Notes: a model not told the origin generated them from the sequence alone. A stretch of DNA of 64,000 nt from Hybos culiciformis (GCA_964007475.1 OZ023274.1:25263090-25327089); one strand, 5' to 3'; positions 49,760 to 61,770 are shown, counted from the stretch's first letter. Program-made: numbers and translations.

Positions 49760-50509
49760 TTACTACGTTTCATATGCATCATTTTCAAGAGTTTTATACT
49801 CATATTTTTTAATTTAACTTATATATATATTTATAATAGTTATAGAAGTTTTTAATATAACCGATAAATAAAAATATAATTAAATCGTCTAATAATTTAA
49901 TGTAGTTTCATTTCATAATACAAGATTTCATAAACTGGATTTCATAAACCGAATTTTGGGTAGTCAGTATTCTTATACAGCAAAGTTAAATCGTCAAACT
50001 ATTTAACCAGAAAAGTCTGAAGATTTCTCTATTCTTTAATTTTGAATTTAATAAATAAATATGTGAATAAAGTTAAAATAAAAAAAAAAAAATAAATAAA
50101 TTTAATACTTTTATATTTATTTAAGCCTTGTTTTATTCCCATTCAACAGGAAATAAAAATATGGACCAAAGGATTACAAATAATAAAAACCTACAACATT
50201 TCAAGAAAATATATTTTTGTGAAAAAAAAATAAGAAATTTTCTTTTTTGTTTTTCATTTTGTTGCCCAAAAAAATTATTTCAATAATAAAATTTTATTTC
50301 TTTTATAAAAAAAAAATATTACAAAATACTTCCGCTCAATGGTAAACCAAAATAATGTCAGAGTTTTATATTTTGTTTTTTTTTTTTTTGACACATATAT
50401 AACTTTCATCAATATTTATTTACACAGAAAAATAATTGTCTTTAAAATTTTTAAAGAAAAAGTGCATGAATTTGCAAATTTTTGTAAAGTTTTTGCTTAT
50501 TATTTGTAG

Positions 50510-50642
50510 AACAGAACATGTAGAAACTTCGGATGAGAGAAGAAAAATACATTGGGTGGACAACTTATTCAAAGGCAAGTTGGGTGAAAAACTAATGATC
50601 GACAATGAAAGCTTTAATCGGCAGTGTTCTAGTAGATTTTAA
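50510..50642 (+). CDS. Possible terminal exon, unknown protein
   Basis: After an acceptor-like TTATTATTTGTAG (50497-50509), the frame reads TEHVETSDERRKIHWVDNLF, then KGKLGEKLMIDNES and FNRQCSSRF, ending in TAA at 50640-50642. The charged, Trp-containing composition and higher G+C differ clearly from surrounding chance frames. The same frame stays open upstream to ATG at 50436, but that part is Phe/Leu/Lys-rich like intron DNA. I do not recognise the family, and no upstream exon is identified within the window. The opposite-strand frame here (50420-50605) is a shadow. Confidence 0.3.
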
Positions 50643-51859
50643 GTCTTTATCTTGAAATATATATCTTGGTAGTAAGCGAACTATATGCAGAAAAAAAATT
50701 CTACATCATAACACTTCATAACCACTTTTTTTTTTTGTATTTTGTATTTAAACAAACCTTTTTTATGAATTTTTTGTCTTTATAAAAAAAATGTTTTGTA
50801 TGTTAAATTTTGTGAAAAAATGTATTTTCCAAAAAACTACTTTTTCAACTTTTTTTTGATTTTTTTTTTTTTTAAACGCATTTGGGAGAAGTTAATTCTG
50901 AATTTTTGAATTTTGCCGATAAAGGAATGTGTAAAAAATTGTCTGTGAAATTCGAAAAAGCAGGGCGAAATTTCTATTTTCCACTAGTCCGATTTGAACT
51001 ATGTATGTACAAACAAAACAAAAAATGTACAGAAAATAAAGCTGCCGCAGCTTTCAGTTCTTTTTTAGTAAATTTGCAGTTTTGAATTATAGAAAAATAT
51101 TGAAAATTAATATTCTTCATATGAGGAATGTTTGTTTTTTTTTATTTAAAAGCCAATAAAGTCATAAAAAATATCAACAAAATAAACAGCTTTTTCATTT
51201 CATTTATAATGAAAAAATATTATGTGGTTGAAAAACTTAAAGTTGACACTTTAGGTGCAGTTTTGTAGTTTTGTTAAGGACATTTGAAAAATAATATATA
51301 TTGTTTTCCGCAGAGAAAACCTAAAAAAAATATATATTTTCTTATTGCCATTAAATAAAATAATTTTTTTTTAATGTTGACATTTGAAAATTGAGTATTT
51401 TAACACTTGAAAAAAAAAAGAAGAAAAATTTCTTCCAAAATAAAAAAAGTTGATTTATGTATTTTAGACGATTATTTATTAATTTTAAAGACATTCTGAA
51501 TTTTTGAATGCATAACTTATCAAATCAGCTGGCAAAATAGGACTTTAAATAAATGTTCTCATTTTTATATGTAAAAATGTATGTCAAATCAAAATCTAAA
51601 AATGTTTTTATCTCTAATTATTATCTGATAAATTATTGTCTATTGGGATAATCCGAAAAAAATAAATAAATTGATTTTATAGAACAACGTCTCAATCCGA
51701 ACCTTATAAAAATTTTCATATACACCCAAAACAATTTTGATTTCATATACACCAGAAATTTTTCTGAATTTTGGGTAAATAAAAATAATTTTTAAAATTT
51801 TGAATAAACACTGAGAAAAAAGTTTCTAATATCATACAAAAACCGCAGTTTTTTTTTGC
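50643..51859. other. AT-rich stretch
   Basis: The 67-codon frame at 50882-51085 has no recognisable motif; it may be 3' untranslated or intergenic DNA. Near 51710-51777 a small imperfect hairpin carries ACACCCAAAA and TTTTGGGT. CACTGAGAAAAAA at 51811 resembles a TIR-element end, but no partner was found. Confidence 0.45.
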
Positions 51860-51987
51860 CATGTAGGCAGTTGTCGAAGTGGTAGGTTAAAAGTGGTCGG
51901 GTGGTTAAAAAAAATTTAAGAGCAGGACGATGCTCGTGGGGTTCCTATCGCTTTGTCGTTTTTTAGTGGAAAAATTATTTTAATTTT

Positions 51988-52100
51988 ACTAGCTTCAACC
52001 CATGCGTTGCGTGCGTCTTTGTTGTTCCTAAATCATTTAATGAACTGCAAAAAGAACATCCTACTCCACTGTTATATTTATATGTTCTAACAATGGTGTG
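51988..52100 (+). repeat. RTE-like fragment
   Basis: It begins ACTAGCTTCAACCCATGCGT, continuing TGCGTGCGTCTTTGTTG, which resembles the CTAGCTGACCCG start of the RTE-like tail at 25.2 kb and of related insect repeats. The 3' limit is uncertain. Confidence 0.4.
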
Positions 52101-52500
52101 GTGTTTCTGCCTGGTAATCTAGGAACTTCAAAGTATTGGGCTCCTGTCTTGGCTTAATGTGCTGAGTACATTGATTCAAATGCTCTCCTCCATCCGCCTT
52201 TATATCTCCTGCTGTTATTCAATTTTTCTTTTTTTTATTAAAAAATTTAACCCTTTACAAAAAAAAAAAATTGAAACAAAATTCGGAAGTTAACTAAAGA
52301 TAGTGAATATTCAAAATTTGATCGGGTGAAAATTTAAATTTACGAAAATCTGCGAAAATTGTTACAAAAAACTACATGGCGAATTAGTAACCAAAATATC
52401 TACTATTTACTATTTGAATTTTAAAAGTCTCATTTAAAATTATTTTTAATTTTTTTTTAATAAAAATTTTTAAAATTCTTAAAAAAAATTATTTAAAATT

Positions 52501-53061
52501 AAAAAAAGGCAGAAAATAAAAATAAGTTAAAAACGAGTTTTCCAAAAAACTGAGGCCAGGCCGCATGAAAAAGTAGAAAATAACTTTTTCTTCACACACA
52601 GAGGTGGAGTCAGATTTTTTGATTGGGACTTTTCTCTTGAATATTCTTTCTCTTCATGAATCAAATCACTTACGTCCCAATCAAAAAGTCGTTTTTAACT
52701 TATTTTTTATTTTCTGCCTTTTTCACGTTAACTAAATTGTTATTATGTGCTGCATGGATGTTTGAAAACAATTTTATGACTAATCATATCGATGAAAATT
52801 TTTACGATGATTTTTCCGCTTTTTCGGGTTTTCCATGGAGTTTTCTGCAAAAGAAACTTTATGCAACTCATTTCGCTCTAAAACTTTGTCTCAGGTTGTA
52901 AAACGCTCAAACGCTTCCTTGGTCGGAAAAACTCCGGAAAAGCGTTTTACATGAATTTTCTTCGATTTTTTCTGCAAGTTTTCACCATTGTCGGAGAGAA
53001 AGTAATGATGCCAGTTGATAGGGAACTTGATCCTGCATAATTTAGAAAACGTTTTTACCGG

Positions 53062-53094
<33 letters not shown>

Positions 53095-53352
53095 TCGGAA
53101 AAATCAGAAAACTTTGAATTTTTCCTAAAACGGATTTATCACTACTCAAATTTGTACCAAATTTTCAAATGATTTTTCCCGATTTTCCGGGTTTTTCATG
53201 GAAATTTCCGTTTCAAATTTTGATGGCTTCAATTGTCACGCCACATGAACCTGTGTGCTAAATTTCAGCTCGCTGTGATAACGAAAAGTGGGTCTACGAG
53301 AGTGTCGAAAATAACAGACAAATTACTTTACGAGGTAATAAGAATTGTGTAC
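52501..53352 (+). repeat. Fold-back repeat family, copy 3 (right half)
   Basis: The left hairpin arm (to about 52630), the conserved spacer with CATGAATCAAATCACTTAC, and the start of the right arm are present. The right arm is then cut short at about 52687 by an internal deletion. The body to the right matches copy 1 read backwards, including CCTGTGTGCTAAATTTCAGC and GTGGGTCTACGAGAGTGTCG. A pure T run of about 27 sits at 53066-53093. The 81-codon frame at 52656-52901 is part of the repeat. Confidence 0.85.
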
Positions 53353-53478
53353 TCAAAAAAAAATGTTCCGGGATGCATTTTTCCATCCTAAGAAGTGGTG
53401 CGATGAGTTTACAATTATTTAGAAGTACCGGGATGGCATCCCACCCCATCCCGCCTCACTTCGAGCACTGCATGTAGG

Positions 53479-56400
53479 TAAATAATGCATTTATCGAAAT
53501 AGAGACATAAATTAGTTATTTTCTAATACATATTCTTCATAACATAATATAAATGCTTTTAAAATGATTGATTATGGGCTCAACTCTATAATATTAAAAA
53601 TTTGCATATTAAATGTTTTCAAAAATTATATGTTTTTAACTTTTCTTTTTTGTAAGTTTTTTTTAATTATTACAAAAATACATTTCTATTATTAAAATGT
53701 AAAAACTACTATAACTAAAAGCAAAACTATATATAGTTTTGAAATAAATAAGCTCAAGTTTCCAAGTAAAAAATTTTTGAACCCAAAACTTGGAAAAGAA
53801 CATCATCTTCCCTAAAGAATATAAAAAATTAACTTAGTCTGTTTGACATAGACTTTTCAAGAAAAAAAACTATCCCATATTTTCTTTTTGGAATCTAGAT
53901 TTAAAAATTTCTGAAAAATAAATCTGATTAGTAATACTAATAAATTGTTGTCTTCGCTAAACAACATTTAAAAATTAAATAGCTTTCCCACTCAACTGAA
54001 GGGCTTTGAAAATTGTAAATACTAAATTAAAAATATAGAACAATAACCCATAATGAAGTATGGGAGCATGGTGCCCGTTTCAGCATTTTGGTTTACGATA
54101 CTTTAATTTTAAGACATCTCAATATCATTACAAATATAACAATTTTTCAACGAAATACAAACCCTATAGTTCGAGTCCTTAAGCTCTAACCATTTTTTAA
54201 AGTTCTTTTAATCGACACCTGATCTATGCACTCAAAATATTAATTTTTGGTCGAAATCCATTAAACGAACTACAAATATAACAATTTTCATCGACATCCA
54301 TATACGCTATCTTTGAGCTGTAACCATTTTTCTAAGTTCCTCTAAAGTCTAAACGATGTCTATCTAGCCACATACGACTTTTTATCAGAATTTATTTAAA
54401 CTTTCATAAAATTTAAAATTTTATATGAAAATTATTTAGAACTATGGCTGGTTGCGAGCCTCGATTTCCGAAATCTGAAACGGACGGACAAATAATGAAA
54501 ATTCAGTCAGTTTTTTTTACTTTTTTCATGGGAAACGGGATAAAAATAATTCACCGAACAGCGAACACAATTCTTGGAAACTTTTTCACTTCTTAAAACG
54601 TCTGGAATTATTTCTGTTTTTCTTCATATTTTTTGTTCTTGTATTAAAATTATTTTCCTATTTGATTTTATATATACCTAAATATTTTTTTAAAGTTTTT
54701 CTTAGCATTGGTTTAGAAAACAGATAATGGACTTTCGAGGCCCCGAAAATAATTAACCTTCAGATCCCAAGAGTTTAGATCCGACGATGCATACATTTAA
54801 AACTCGTACGTGTAACTGATTGTTGCATTTTCAATAAAGCTAGTCGGCTCCTCATGTTTTCATATTATGATATTATTCACTTTTACCTTTGCACGACAGA
54901 TTTTTGTGATTATCTTAGATTTCTAAGGTTTTGAAAAAGACAAAAAATTTTTCCTATTTCAATTTGGAAGACAATATCTTTTTTGTTACGCATAAAATAT
55001 TGTTTTTTGTTTTGTTTTGAAAAATAGAAAATTACTTTTATATCCTTGTTCTACAATTCAAACATCCTTTATTTATCAAGAAATGTTGATTTTTCTATGG
55101 TTAACTTTTGAAATCTGTAAATAACAAAAAATACACATAATATTTATTATATACAGATGTTCTTATTTTTTATTAATCTGATGTTTTCTTTATTGTATAA
55201 CTATTCTATTAACATTCATAATATAAAAATAATATGGAAAATTGAATATAAATACAAAACTTAAATAAGATTTTTTAATAAAACAAAAATTTTAACTTAT
55301 TTATGAAAAATTTAGTCAACAATCGAAACCTCATCATTACCAATTAAAATTTTAAATTGGTTTATTTTCTTTGGGTATTCAAATCATAATTTTTTTTTAT
55401 ATATACAAAGTATAGGATCGAATTTAATTGAAATTTATTTGCTCCTATATACACAATAGTAGAATATTAAAAATGTTGACAAAATAATAAAGGATATATA
55501 TCTTCATTGCAATAAAACAGAAACTCGATTAAATTAACTTAAGTATTTGTAAATTAAAGTCAATCCAACAGTACATCTATCTACATAGATAAAAATTTAA
55601 TTTAAAGAAATAAATGTTAAATATTTAAAGGACTATTAAAACTTAAATCATTGTGAATTTCTTGTGACAATGCGTAATTTTTTTTTTCATCCAACACCCT
55701 TTCAAATGCATGTCTATATATACATAATATATGTCGTTATCTTCTAATATAATAAAAGGTGAACTCACCTCTTAAACGACCTTGACAGTGTTGGCACTTT
55801 CCTCTATTTATTTTTTTAAACGTAAATAATAAATAAAATAACCGAATGACTATGCAACACTGAATGCAAGGAGTACTTTGATAAAAACTTTAAAATGTAA
55901 ACAAAAAAAATCAAGGCGTACTTTATCAATAAAAAAATAAAAGCATTCTTTATTTCTTTTCGAAATGACAAAAATCAACGCATAGTTACTAGGCTAGGCC
56001 TGCACTATTTTTTCTGTGCAGGCTTTTTTCTAGTATTATATAAGATATGAATAGAGCACGCAAAAAATTGTAAAGTAGCGCATGAGACGCTATCGATGGA
56101 CAAGTAATCTTACAAAAATTTGAAAAAGATGTTATAAATTCGTTATATTCGAGATGGAGTTTATTCGAATAAAATTTCATCTGGTTTTAACACTCAATAA
56201 AATTAAAAATGGAAAATTTCAGATTTACCAATATGTTTTTATGTGTAGTATTATACGTATACATTATTATCGGTGATATAAACTAGACTAAATTTTACTC
56301 TCTGGGTTTAACATTTGTTTTTTATTTCATACGAAATTTATTTTTGCTAAAAACTAATGTTCCACTAGCAGAAACTTAGACAATTAAAGTTCAAGGAAAA

Positions 56401-56630
56401 CATAAAGTATAGATGAAAGCAACTGATAAAATTCAAATCAACAAATATTAAAAAAAAAACAGTTATTTTATTTATATAATAACTCTATTAGAAAATGTCA
56501 ATTCGAAATCGATGCAAAATAAATGTTTCCGCGTTTTGCAATAAAACGAAAAGAAAATTATAAAGAAAAGTAAATATGGTTCCTTTATAAAAATTTAAAA
56601 AAGGGTTAATAAATATTTTTTTCTGACATA
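53479..56630. other. AT-rich stretch with minor repeats
   Basis: An imperfect direct duplication of about 95 bp is visible near 54140-54240 and 54275-54370 (AACAATTTT...CTCTAACCATTTTT / CTGTAACCATTTTT). A GC-richer patch at 54455-54490 includes AACGGACGGACAAATAATGA. A short hairpin with GCCTGCAC / GTGCAGGC arms lies at 55998-56024. The minus-strand frame at 55989-56180 is unrecognised. Confidence 0.45.
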
Positions 56631-56634
56631 CCTA

Positions 56635-57075
56635 TATATTAATAAAAATCTAATTATTAAAATGAAAATTCTGTGTTTTCCTGTTTCTCTGCTTATCCAA
56701 TTTGGCTGAAACTTTAAAACTAAGTGGTCCAAGGATCCAAGATGGTTAAATGGTGCTAGAAATTTAGATTCCAGGCTCCCACGACGACGGAGACTACTTT
56801 AGAAACCAGTTTTGAAGTTTAGTTATACTATAATAAGCTCGCGATGCATTGCTGTTGATAAATTGTTGGATTGAATTGCTGGCGTTGTTCTGGGACACCC
56901 CTCTACACCCAACACAAAAATGAGGCCAATCGGGCCGGTAAAAAAAAACAGCACAAACACTTAATTCAAGTGAGACAAATTGAAAAATTGACACAAATTC
57001 CAGTCCGAGGTGGGAATCGAACCCACGATCGAACACGCCGTAGGATAATGGCAATACCACTACACCATGACGGCC
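56635..57075 (-). mobile_element. tRNA-derived SINE, about 440 bp
   Basis: Reading the minus strand from 57075, the head starts GGCCGTCA and carries a perfect A box TGGTGTAGTGG (57057-57067) and B box GGTTCGATTCC (57013-57023). The acceptor ends do not pair well and no CCA-like end follows, so it is not a tRNA gene. A roughly 360 bp body leads to a tail with AGTTTCAGCCAAATTGG, a LINE-like 3' end, and an AT-rich terminus near 56635. The frames over it on both strands (56794-57060, 56871-57086) are SINE sequence. Confidence 0.75.
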
Positions 57076-57079
57076 TACT

Positions 57080-57319
57080 AATGTGATGTACCTATATTAT
57101 TACATTTGCCTATAATCTTGTGGTTAATGTATCGTCACATTATGACATTTTGTACTTTAGCCGTAACGCGTTAAAGCAGTGCTATTTATTTTAATTTCTT
57201 TTGTATAGTTATATAAACAAACATCTATTTCCTTCTTTTTAAGATCATTAAAGAAGGAATTCATTTAAAAAAAGTTTTTTTTTTTTGTGAAGAGGGATAA
57301 TCCTCTTGTTCGAAATATA

Positions 57320-57361
<42 letters not shown>

Positions 57362-57930
57362 TATGTATATATTTTATATATATATACGTATATGTCTTCA
57401 TTTAGTAGTATAAGAAACAGAAATTATATGTGTACATTGTGCATACTTATAGTAAATATATAAAAATAAGTTAAATGATGATAAAAAATGGGTCAAGTTT
57501 TAAAAGTATTCTTCTTTTTCCATGCACATTTAACCATATTTATAATTGTAATTGAACAACATTATTTCTAAGCAGATAAAAAAGTATTCTGAATTGTATA
57601 AATTTAAATCTAAAATTAAATATTTAAGATTTTTAAAGTTAGGATATTTAGTGCTTGTTTATCATCAGATGCTATTTTATAAATAAAAGTTATACATTTA
57701 ATGTGAATTTTGTGCTTTTTTGAAAATTTTTAAGTAAAAATTTTTTTTAAGTTAAAGTATTAAATTAAAAAAAAATTTGAAGTCATCCATTAGTTAGATT
57801 TGACCTATATACATAGCAAAAGGTATACAGGAATTGAAGCTGTAACTGCTCTTTGTGTTTTAGTTTAAATAAATTAAATAACTGCATATATTTATAATTC
57901 TTAATAATTGCGATAATAATTTAATAAATA
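57080..57930. other. AT-rich stretch with TA microsatellite
   Basis: Apart from the TA repeat at 57314-57388, it holds homopolymer-rich DNA only. Confidence 0.5.
57314..57388. repeat. TA dinucleotide microsatellite
   Basis: Long TATATA runs with a few interruptions. Confidence 0.95.
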
Positions 57931-57937
57931 GATGTAT

Positions 57938-58107
57938 CTTCATATTATTAAGAAAAAGGCTCATTACCAGTTCGCTTTCGATTAATGCAAAAAATAATTA
58001 TTTCTAAATTCGAATATTCTAACCCACATATTCAAATTTAGAAATAATTATTTTTTGCATTAATCGAAAGCGAACTGGTAATGAGCCTTTTTCTTAATAA
58101 TATGAAG
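57938..58107. repeat. Long hairpin, about 80 bp arms
   Basis: The arms 57938-58017 and 58028-58107 are reverse complements with about one mismatch; the loop is about 10 bp. Each arm contains CATTACCAGTTCGCTTTCG or its complement. It abuts the GCTAT-family element. No target duplication was identified. Confidence 0.92.
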
Positions 58108-58109
58108 TT

Positions 58110-59990
58110 GTCATTTTTGTACAACCCGTGGTACGTCAAATCGAACTTATAGATGACATTAGCAAAATTACTGTTTGTCATAGCAAATACTTTTATTTTT
58201 TAATATATCTGTTTTTTATGTTTAACCAATATTTGTCATAAAAATATCAGATACTCTTATAGTATAAAAAAAATATTTTTATTAATTAAAAGTATGATTT
58301 TGGTGCAGCAATTTTAGCTATAATTCGTTTGCTATACAGTCTCTGTCTAGAGACTTTATGCGAGAAATTTCTCGCGAGAATGTCATTTTTTTAATATCTC
58401 GTCTCGTCGAGGAATGCTTCTTCTCGCCGAGACTAGTATAGAACAAAATTTGGTTTTAACGAAGTACGGTTTGCTAGTGACAAAAAATAAAATCTAATTC
58501 TAATTTTATATTTTAATTTAATTTTGACAACGGTTAAAAAAATTAGGTTCACTATATATTTTTAAAATTAAAATACATTTCTCGAGATTTCTCGAGATCT
58601 CGAAGAAATTTGGTCGAGAAGTCTTGTCTCGACGAGAAATGGCACAGGCGAGAAACAGAGGCTCCAGTTTGCTATATTCATTACTGAACAAGTTATTATA
58701 TATTTAATAATAAATGCAAGATTTTTGGTACATATTACGCAGTTTTAGTTATAATTTTTTTGCTATATTTTATATCTGATTTTATACCGAGTTTTTTTAG
58801 TGATTTGTTTACGTCCTTTCAAAAATAAAAGCTTTCAGTTTAGTGCTTCTTCAGTTATATCCTTTTCCATTATTCCGCAACGAATTTTTTTTTCAGAGAA
58901 TATAATAGATTTTTATTCGTGTGCGAAACTTTTGAAAAATATCCGTCATAATATACAATTTCTAATAGTTTTGACATAATATTTCTAACGTTTATTAATT
59001 AATTCTTTAATGCTAAACGTCAAGAATTTTGAGTTTTTCTGAAAGAAGAAGTACATATTATTAGAATTCAAAATCCCATTAAAAATAATAATAATAATAA
59101 TTGGAAATTTGAGAAAATCATAAATTTATAAAATTTGTGTTTTAATGTGAAAAACTCGCAAATGTACATTTCATTTTTTTTATTTTTTTGTTAAAATATA
59201 ACGATTCGAAAAATTGGAAAAAAAAAAGATTCAAGCATTTTCAAATTAAAATAATATAAAAAAAAAAGAAAATTCAGCAAAAAAAAAGGAAAACTTATTC
59301 TCAAGAATTCTTTAATGCTTACTTATCATTTCAGTCTAATAGCTCAGTAGGTCACAATTTAAATTAAGAAATTCACTTCTTGTCACTTCAGATTTTAACA
59401 GCAAAGTTTTCCTTTTTTTTTCTTTCGTATTGTTAAAATTTTATATTGTTCTCCGATTTTCTTTTGTCACTAAGACGAGCAGTCTTATTATATTTTTGAA
59501 TGAATAATTTTCTTTATTGTTGTTTTTCATTTTTTTTTTAATTTCAATGAAAAGAAAATTACAATTAAAATTACTTGTTACTTGTATAAATATTGTGTAA
59601 CATAGTAGTAATATTGTAAAGATCAAAAACAATAGGCAACATTTTATTTTCACTTAGAAGAAAATAGTAATTAATTTATTTTTCATCACACATTACATAC
59701 ATGTGTTTTTTTGTTTTGCTTAACTATTTCTTATATGAAGATTTTTTTGTTTTTTCTGGCGAAATATAAATTGTAAAAAACATTTTTTATGCATAATGAA
59801 TTTCTGAAATTTTTATGTCGAATATTGCTATAATCATATATGAACAAACATCAGATATGTGTATTAAAAAGTATGAGTTTCCTTGCTATTACAAATAACT
59901 ATAATCTTGCTAAAGCCTTGTACTTTGATTTGACTTACATACGCATAGCATAAGAGATAATAGAGATAATAGAAATTCTAGCTGTGTGTG
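58110..59990 (+). mobile_element. GCTAT-family TA-type element, copy 2
   Basis: It is collinear with 16180-18328: TTTTTAATATATCTGTT, TTTGTCATAAAAATATCAGA, TTTAGCTATAATTCGTTTGC, TAATAATAAATGCAAGA, GGCGAAATATAAA, ATATTGCTATAATCATATA, ATCTTGCTAAA. Divergence is considerable and the ends are degenerate. A 331 bp element is inserted at 58337-58667. The minus-strand frame at 59441-59653 is unrecognised. Confidence 0.6.
58337..58667. mobile_element. 331 bp insertion, TCTCG-rich, 9 bp target duplication
   Basis: A perfect TTTGCTATA flanks it on both sides (58328-58336, 58668-58676). Copy 1 of the host family has the uninterrupted TTTGCTATA at this point, which confirms an insertion. The ends are CAGTCTCTGTCTAGAG and, inverted, CTGGAGCCTCTGTTTCTCG, sharing CTCTGT. 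The interior is dense in TCTCGCGAGA, CTCGTC and CTCGAGAT palindromic motifs. CAG...CTG-like ends suggest hAT, but a 9 bp duplication would be unusual, so the superfamily is left open. Confidence 0.8.
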
Positions 59991-60982
59991 AAAATTTATT
60001 ATTTTTATTATTATACGTATCTGTGATCTGGGAGTTTTCTAGTATTTCACAAGGAAGCTGTAACTTAAATATATTTTGAAAGTATTTTTCAAAAATTTTC
60101 ATAAAAAAGAGCATTGAAAAATTCTAAAGTAATTGATAAATATCATGTTATGCCATTTCGATTTTTTTACGCCTATATAATCACTACCAATGCCACATTT
60201 AATCTGTATATAGGTGTAAACACACTAAACGCGCTCCTACCTAATTTGCAACTTCTTTTTAATAATTTTTCTCGTGCAGTAAACAAAACTAAATTCAACT
60301 TATTATACAAAAATATATAAAAGATTCTTTCTAAACACATAAAATACAGATACACCAAAATAGAATAAATAATATTAATCCTAAAAATATGTGATAGAAA
60401 ATAAAATAAAATAACATTATCTTTTATTTAAATTAAAATTTGAATTTATTAAAATATTTCATTCAAATGAATCTAATAAATTAAATGACGCCTGATTCTG
60501 GGCACGTGACTTATTGCCATACAGATTTGTTTTTAGAATATAATCTCGATTATTTGTGTTTTTTTTTAATGTTTTTTTTAAAGCTGATGTCCTTGATAAA
60601 AATGTGTAGATGTAAATTTTTTTTTCAATGTTATTTATCCTTTTTTTTTTCGTATATAAATTTAATGCAGTATTTTGTCTATTTAATAATTTAGTCCCAT
60701 GCTGGGCTTTCTTGTTCTTGTTTTATCTGTTTTTAAACTACAGATTATATATATATATAGCTTATTATCAAAACATTCATAAATTATTTGACTTTAGTCC
60801 GAAAAAAAACCTTTTTCTAGCACAGTATAATTTAAAATTTATGTGAAATTGGACGAACTTGTGAAGATAAATCAGAACCCATATTATTTAATTTAGTCTC
60901 AGTGCAAAACTTTGTATAGAAGAGAAGCTAAAACTCTTATAAATATGTATTAAATGAAATCTAAATAAACCATATAAGTATA
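59991..60982. other. AT-rich gene-free stretch
   Basis: Overlapping short frames (60114-60320, 60173-60358, 60485-60694, 60628-60846) are chance or unrecognised. I see no element ends. Confidence 0.5.
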
Positions 60983-60990
60983 TTTATGAC

Positions 60991-61770
60991 TAGGCTTGTG
61001 AATTTTAGTTCCTTAAAAACCTTGTTTAGACACCTAAAAAGTTCCTAAAAAAACAAAAAAAAGTCGCTAAAAAAGACACTAAAAAAGTCGCTAAAAAAAT
61101 AGTTAAAAAAAATTTCCGAAAAATTTACAGAAATTTAGATTTTGATACAAAAATTTCAAATCTACGAATGATAAAAAAGATAATAATTTTGGATTTTCAT
61201 ATTATTTATTGTGCTAATATATTAATATAGCAATTTCATTTAAAAGTTAAAAAAAAATATAAATTTCATTGCACAAAAAACTTAAAAAATTAACATGGAT
61301 TTTGAAATAAAAATGTAAAAACGAGTTTATTAATTATTGATTGATTTATTGCAATAAATTACAAAATGCTTTCGTAAATTTTCGAATTCAAATTTTTATC
61401 GGTTAGATCTGAAAAGATTTTTATGTATAGAAAATGATCTTTCAACTTCTGTCGAAGTAATAGGGCCTTCTGCCTGATATTATGTTTGAAATTTTTTTCA
61501 AAATTGAAAAATCCATGTTTTTCATTATGACGGCCTTTAATGTAAGAACAAAATTGGTAAAATAGTTCCTAAAAAAGTCAAAAATGTTTAAAAAAGTCAG
61601 TAAAAGTAAAAAAAGTCGAAATAGTCGCTAAAACATGAAATAGGTAGAAAAAGTCGCTAACATATTGGGCTCAAATTACAGCAAATTTTTCGAAACGTGG
61701 AGATATTTTAATAAAAATCTGTTATTACGCACGACTGAAAAAAGGTAATTACCTAAAAATCACAACCCTA
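60991..61770 (-). mobile_element. hAT element remnant, copy 2 (780 bp, inverted)
   Basis: It carries the same TIRs as 36079-36933 in the opposite orientation, with its own perfect 8 bp duplication TTTATGAC (60983-60990, 61771-61778). Subterminal GTCGCTAAAAAA repeats are present. The two copies have different target duplications, so they inserted independently. This copy lacks about 60-70 bp found in copy 1 next to the transposase C-terminus. Confidence 0.92.
61330..61475 (-). pseudogene. hAT transposase C-terminus, broken
   Basis: The minus strand encodes ITSTEVERSFS and, after an in-frame TAA at 61396-61398 where copy 1 has CAA, continues KFEFENLRKHFV to TAA at 61330-61332. The sequence upstream of the PITST segment is deleted relative to copy 1. 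It is non-functional. Confidence 0.85.

Larger units (their letters stand above)
51868..53470. mobile_element. hAT-type element, 1.6 kb, with nested repeats
   Basis: The left end is CAGTTGTCGAAGTGGTAGG and the right end, read inward, is CAGTGCTCGAAGTGAGGCGG. A perfect 8 bp duplication CATGTAGG flanks it (51860-51867, 53471-53478). A GATGGGGTGGGATG tract sits just inside the right end. Within it are an RTE-like fragment (about 51988-52100) and a copy of the fold-back repeat (52501-53352). No transposase is present. Confidence 0.85.

Noticed and set aside
51868..51960. tRNA-Ser-like sequence (CGAAGTGGT...)
   Set aside because: It is explained by the left terminus of the hAT element: the opposite end at 53470 has the matching inverted sequence and the CATGTAGG duplication.
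55769..55803. 35 bp minus-strand exon with a strong GTGAGT donor, encoding GKCQHCQGRLR in one phase
   Set aside because: The same bases contain CAGTGTTGGCA, a transposon-end-like sequence, with GCAACACTG 60 bp away. The exon is tiny, the acceptor lacks a pyrimidine tract, and no neighbouring exon was found.
57003..57075. Functional tRNA gene on the minus strand
   Set aside because: The promoter boxes are perfect, but the acceptor strands mismatch at several positions and the sequence continues into a SINE body.
56871..57086. Plus-strand frame with a GGNRTHDRTRRR segment
   Set aside because: This is the typical mistranslation of a tRNA-derived SINE head on its antisense strand.
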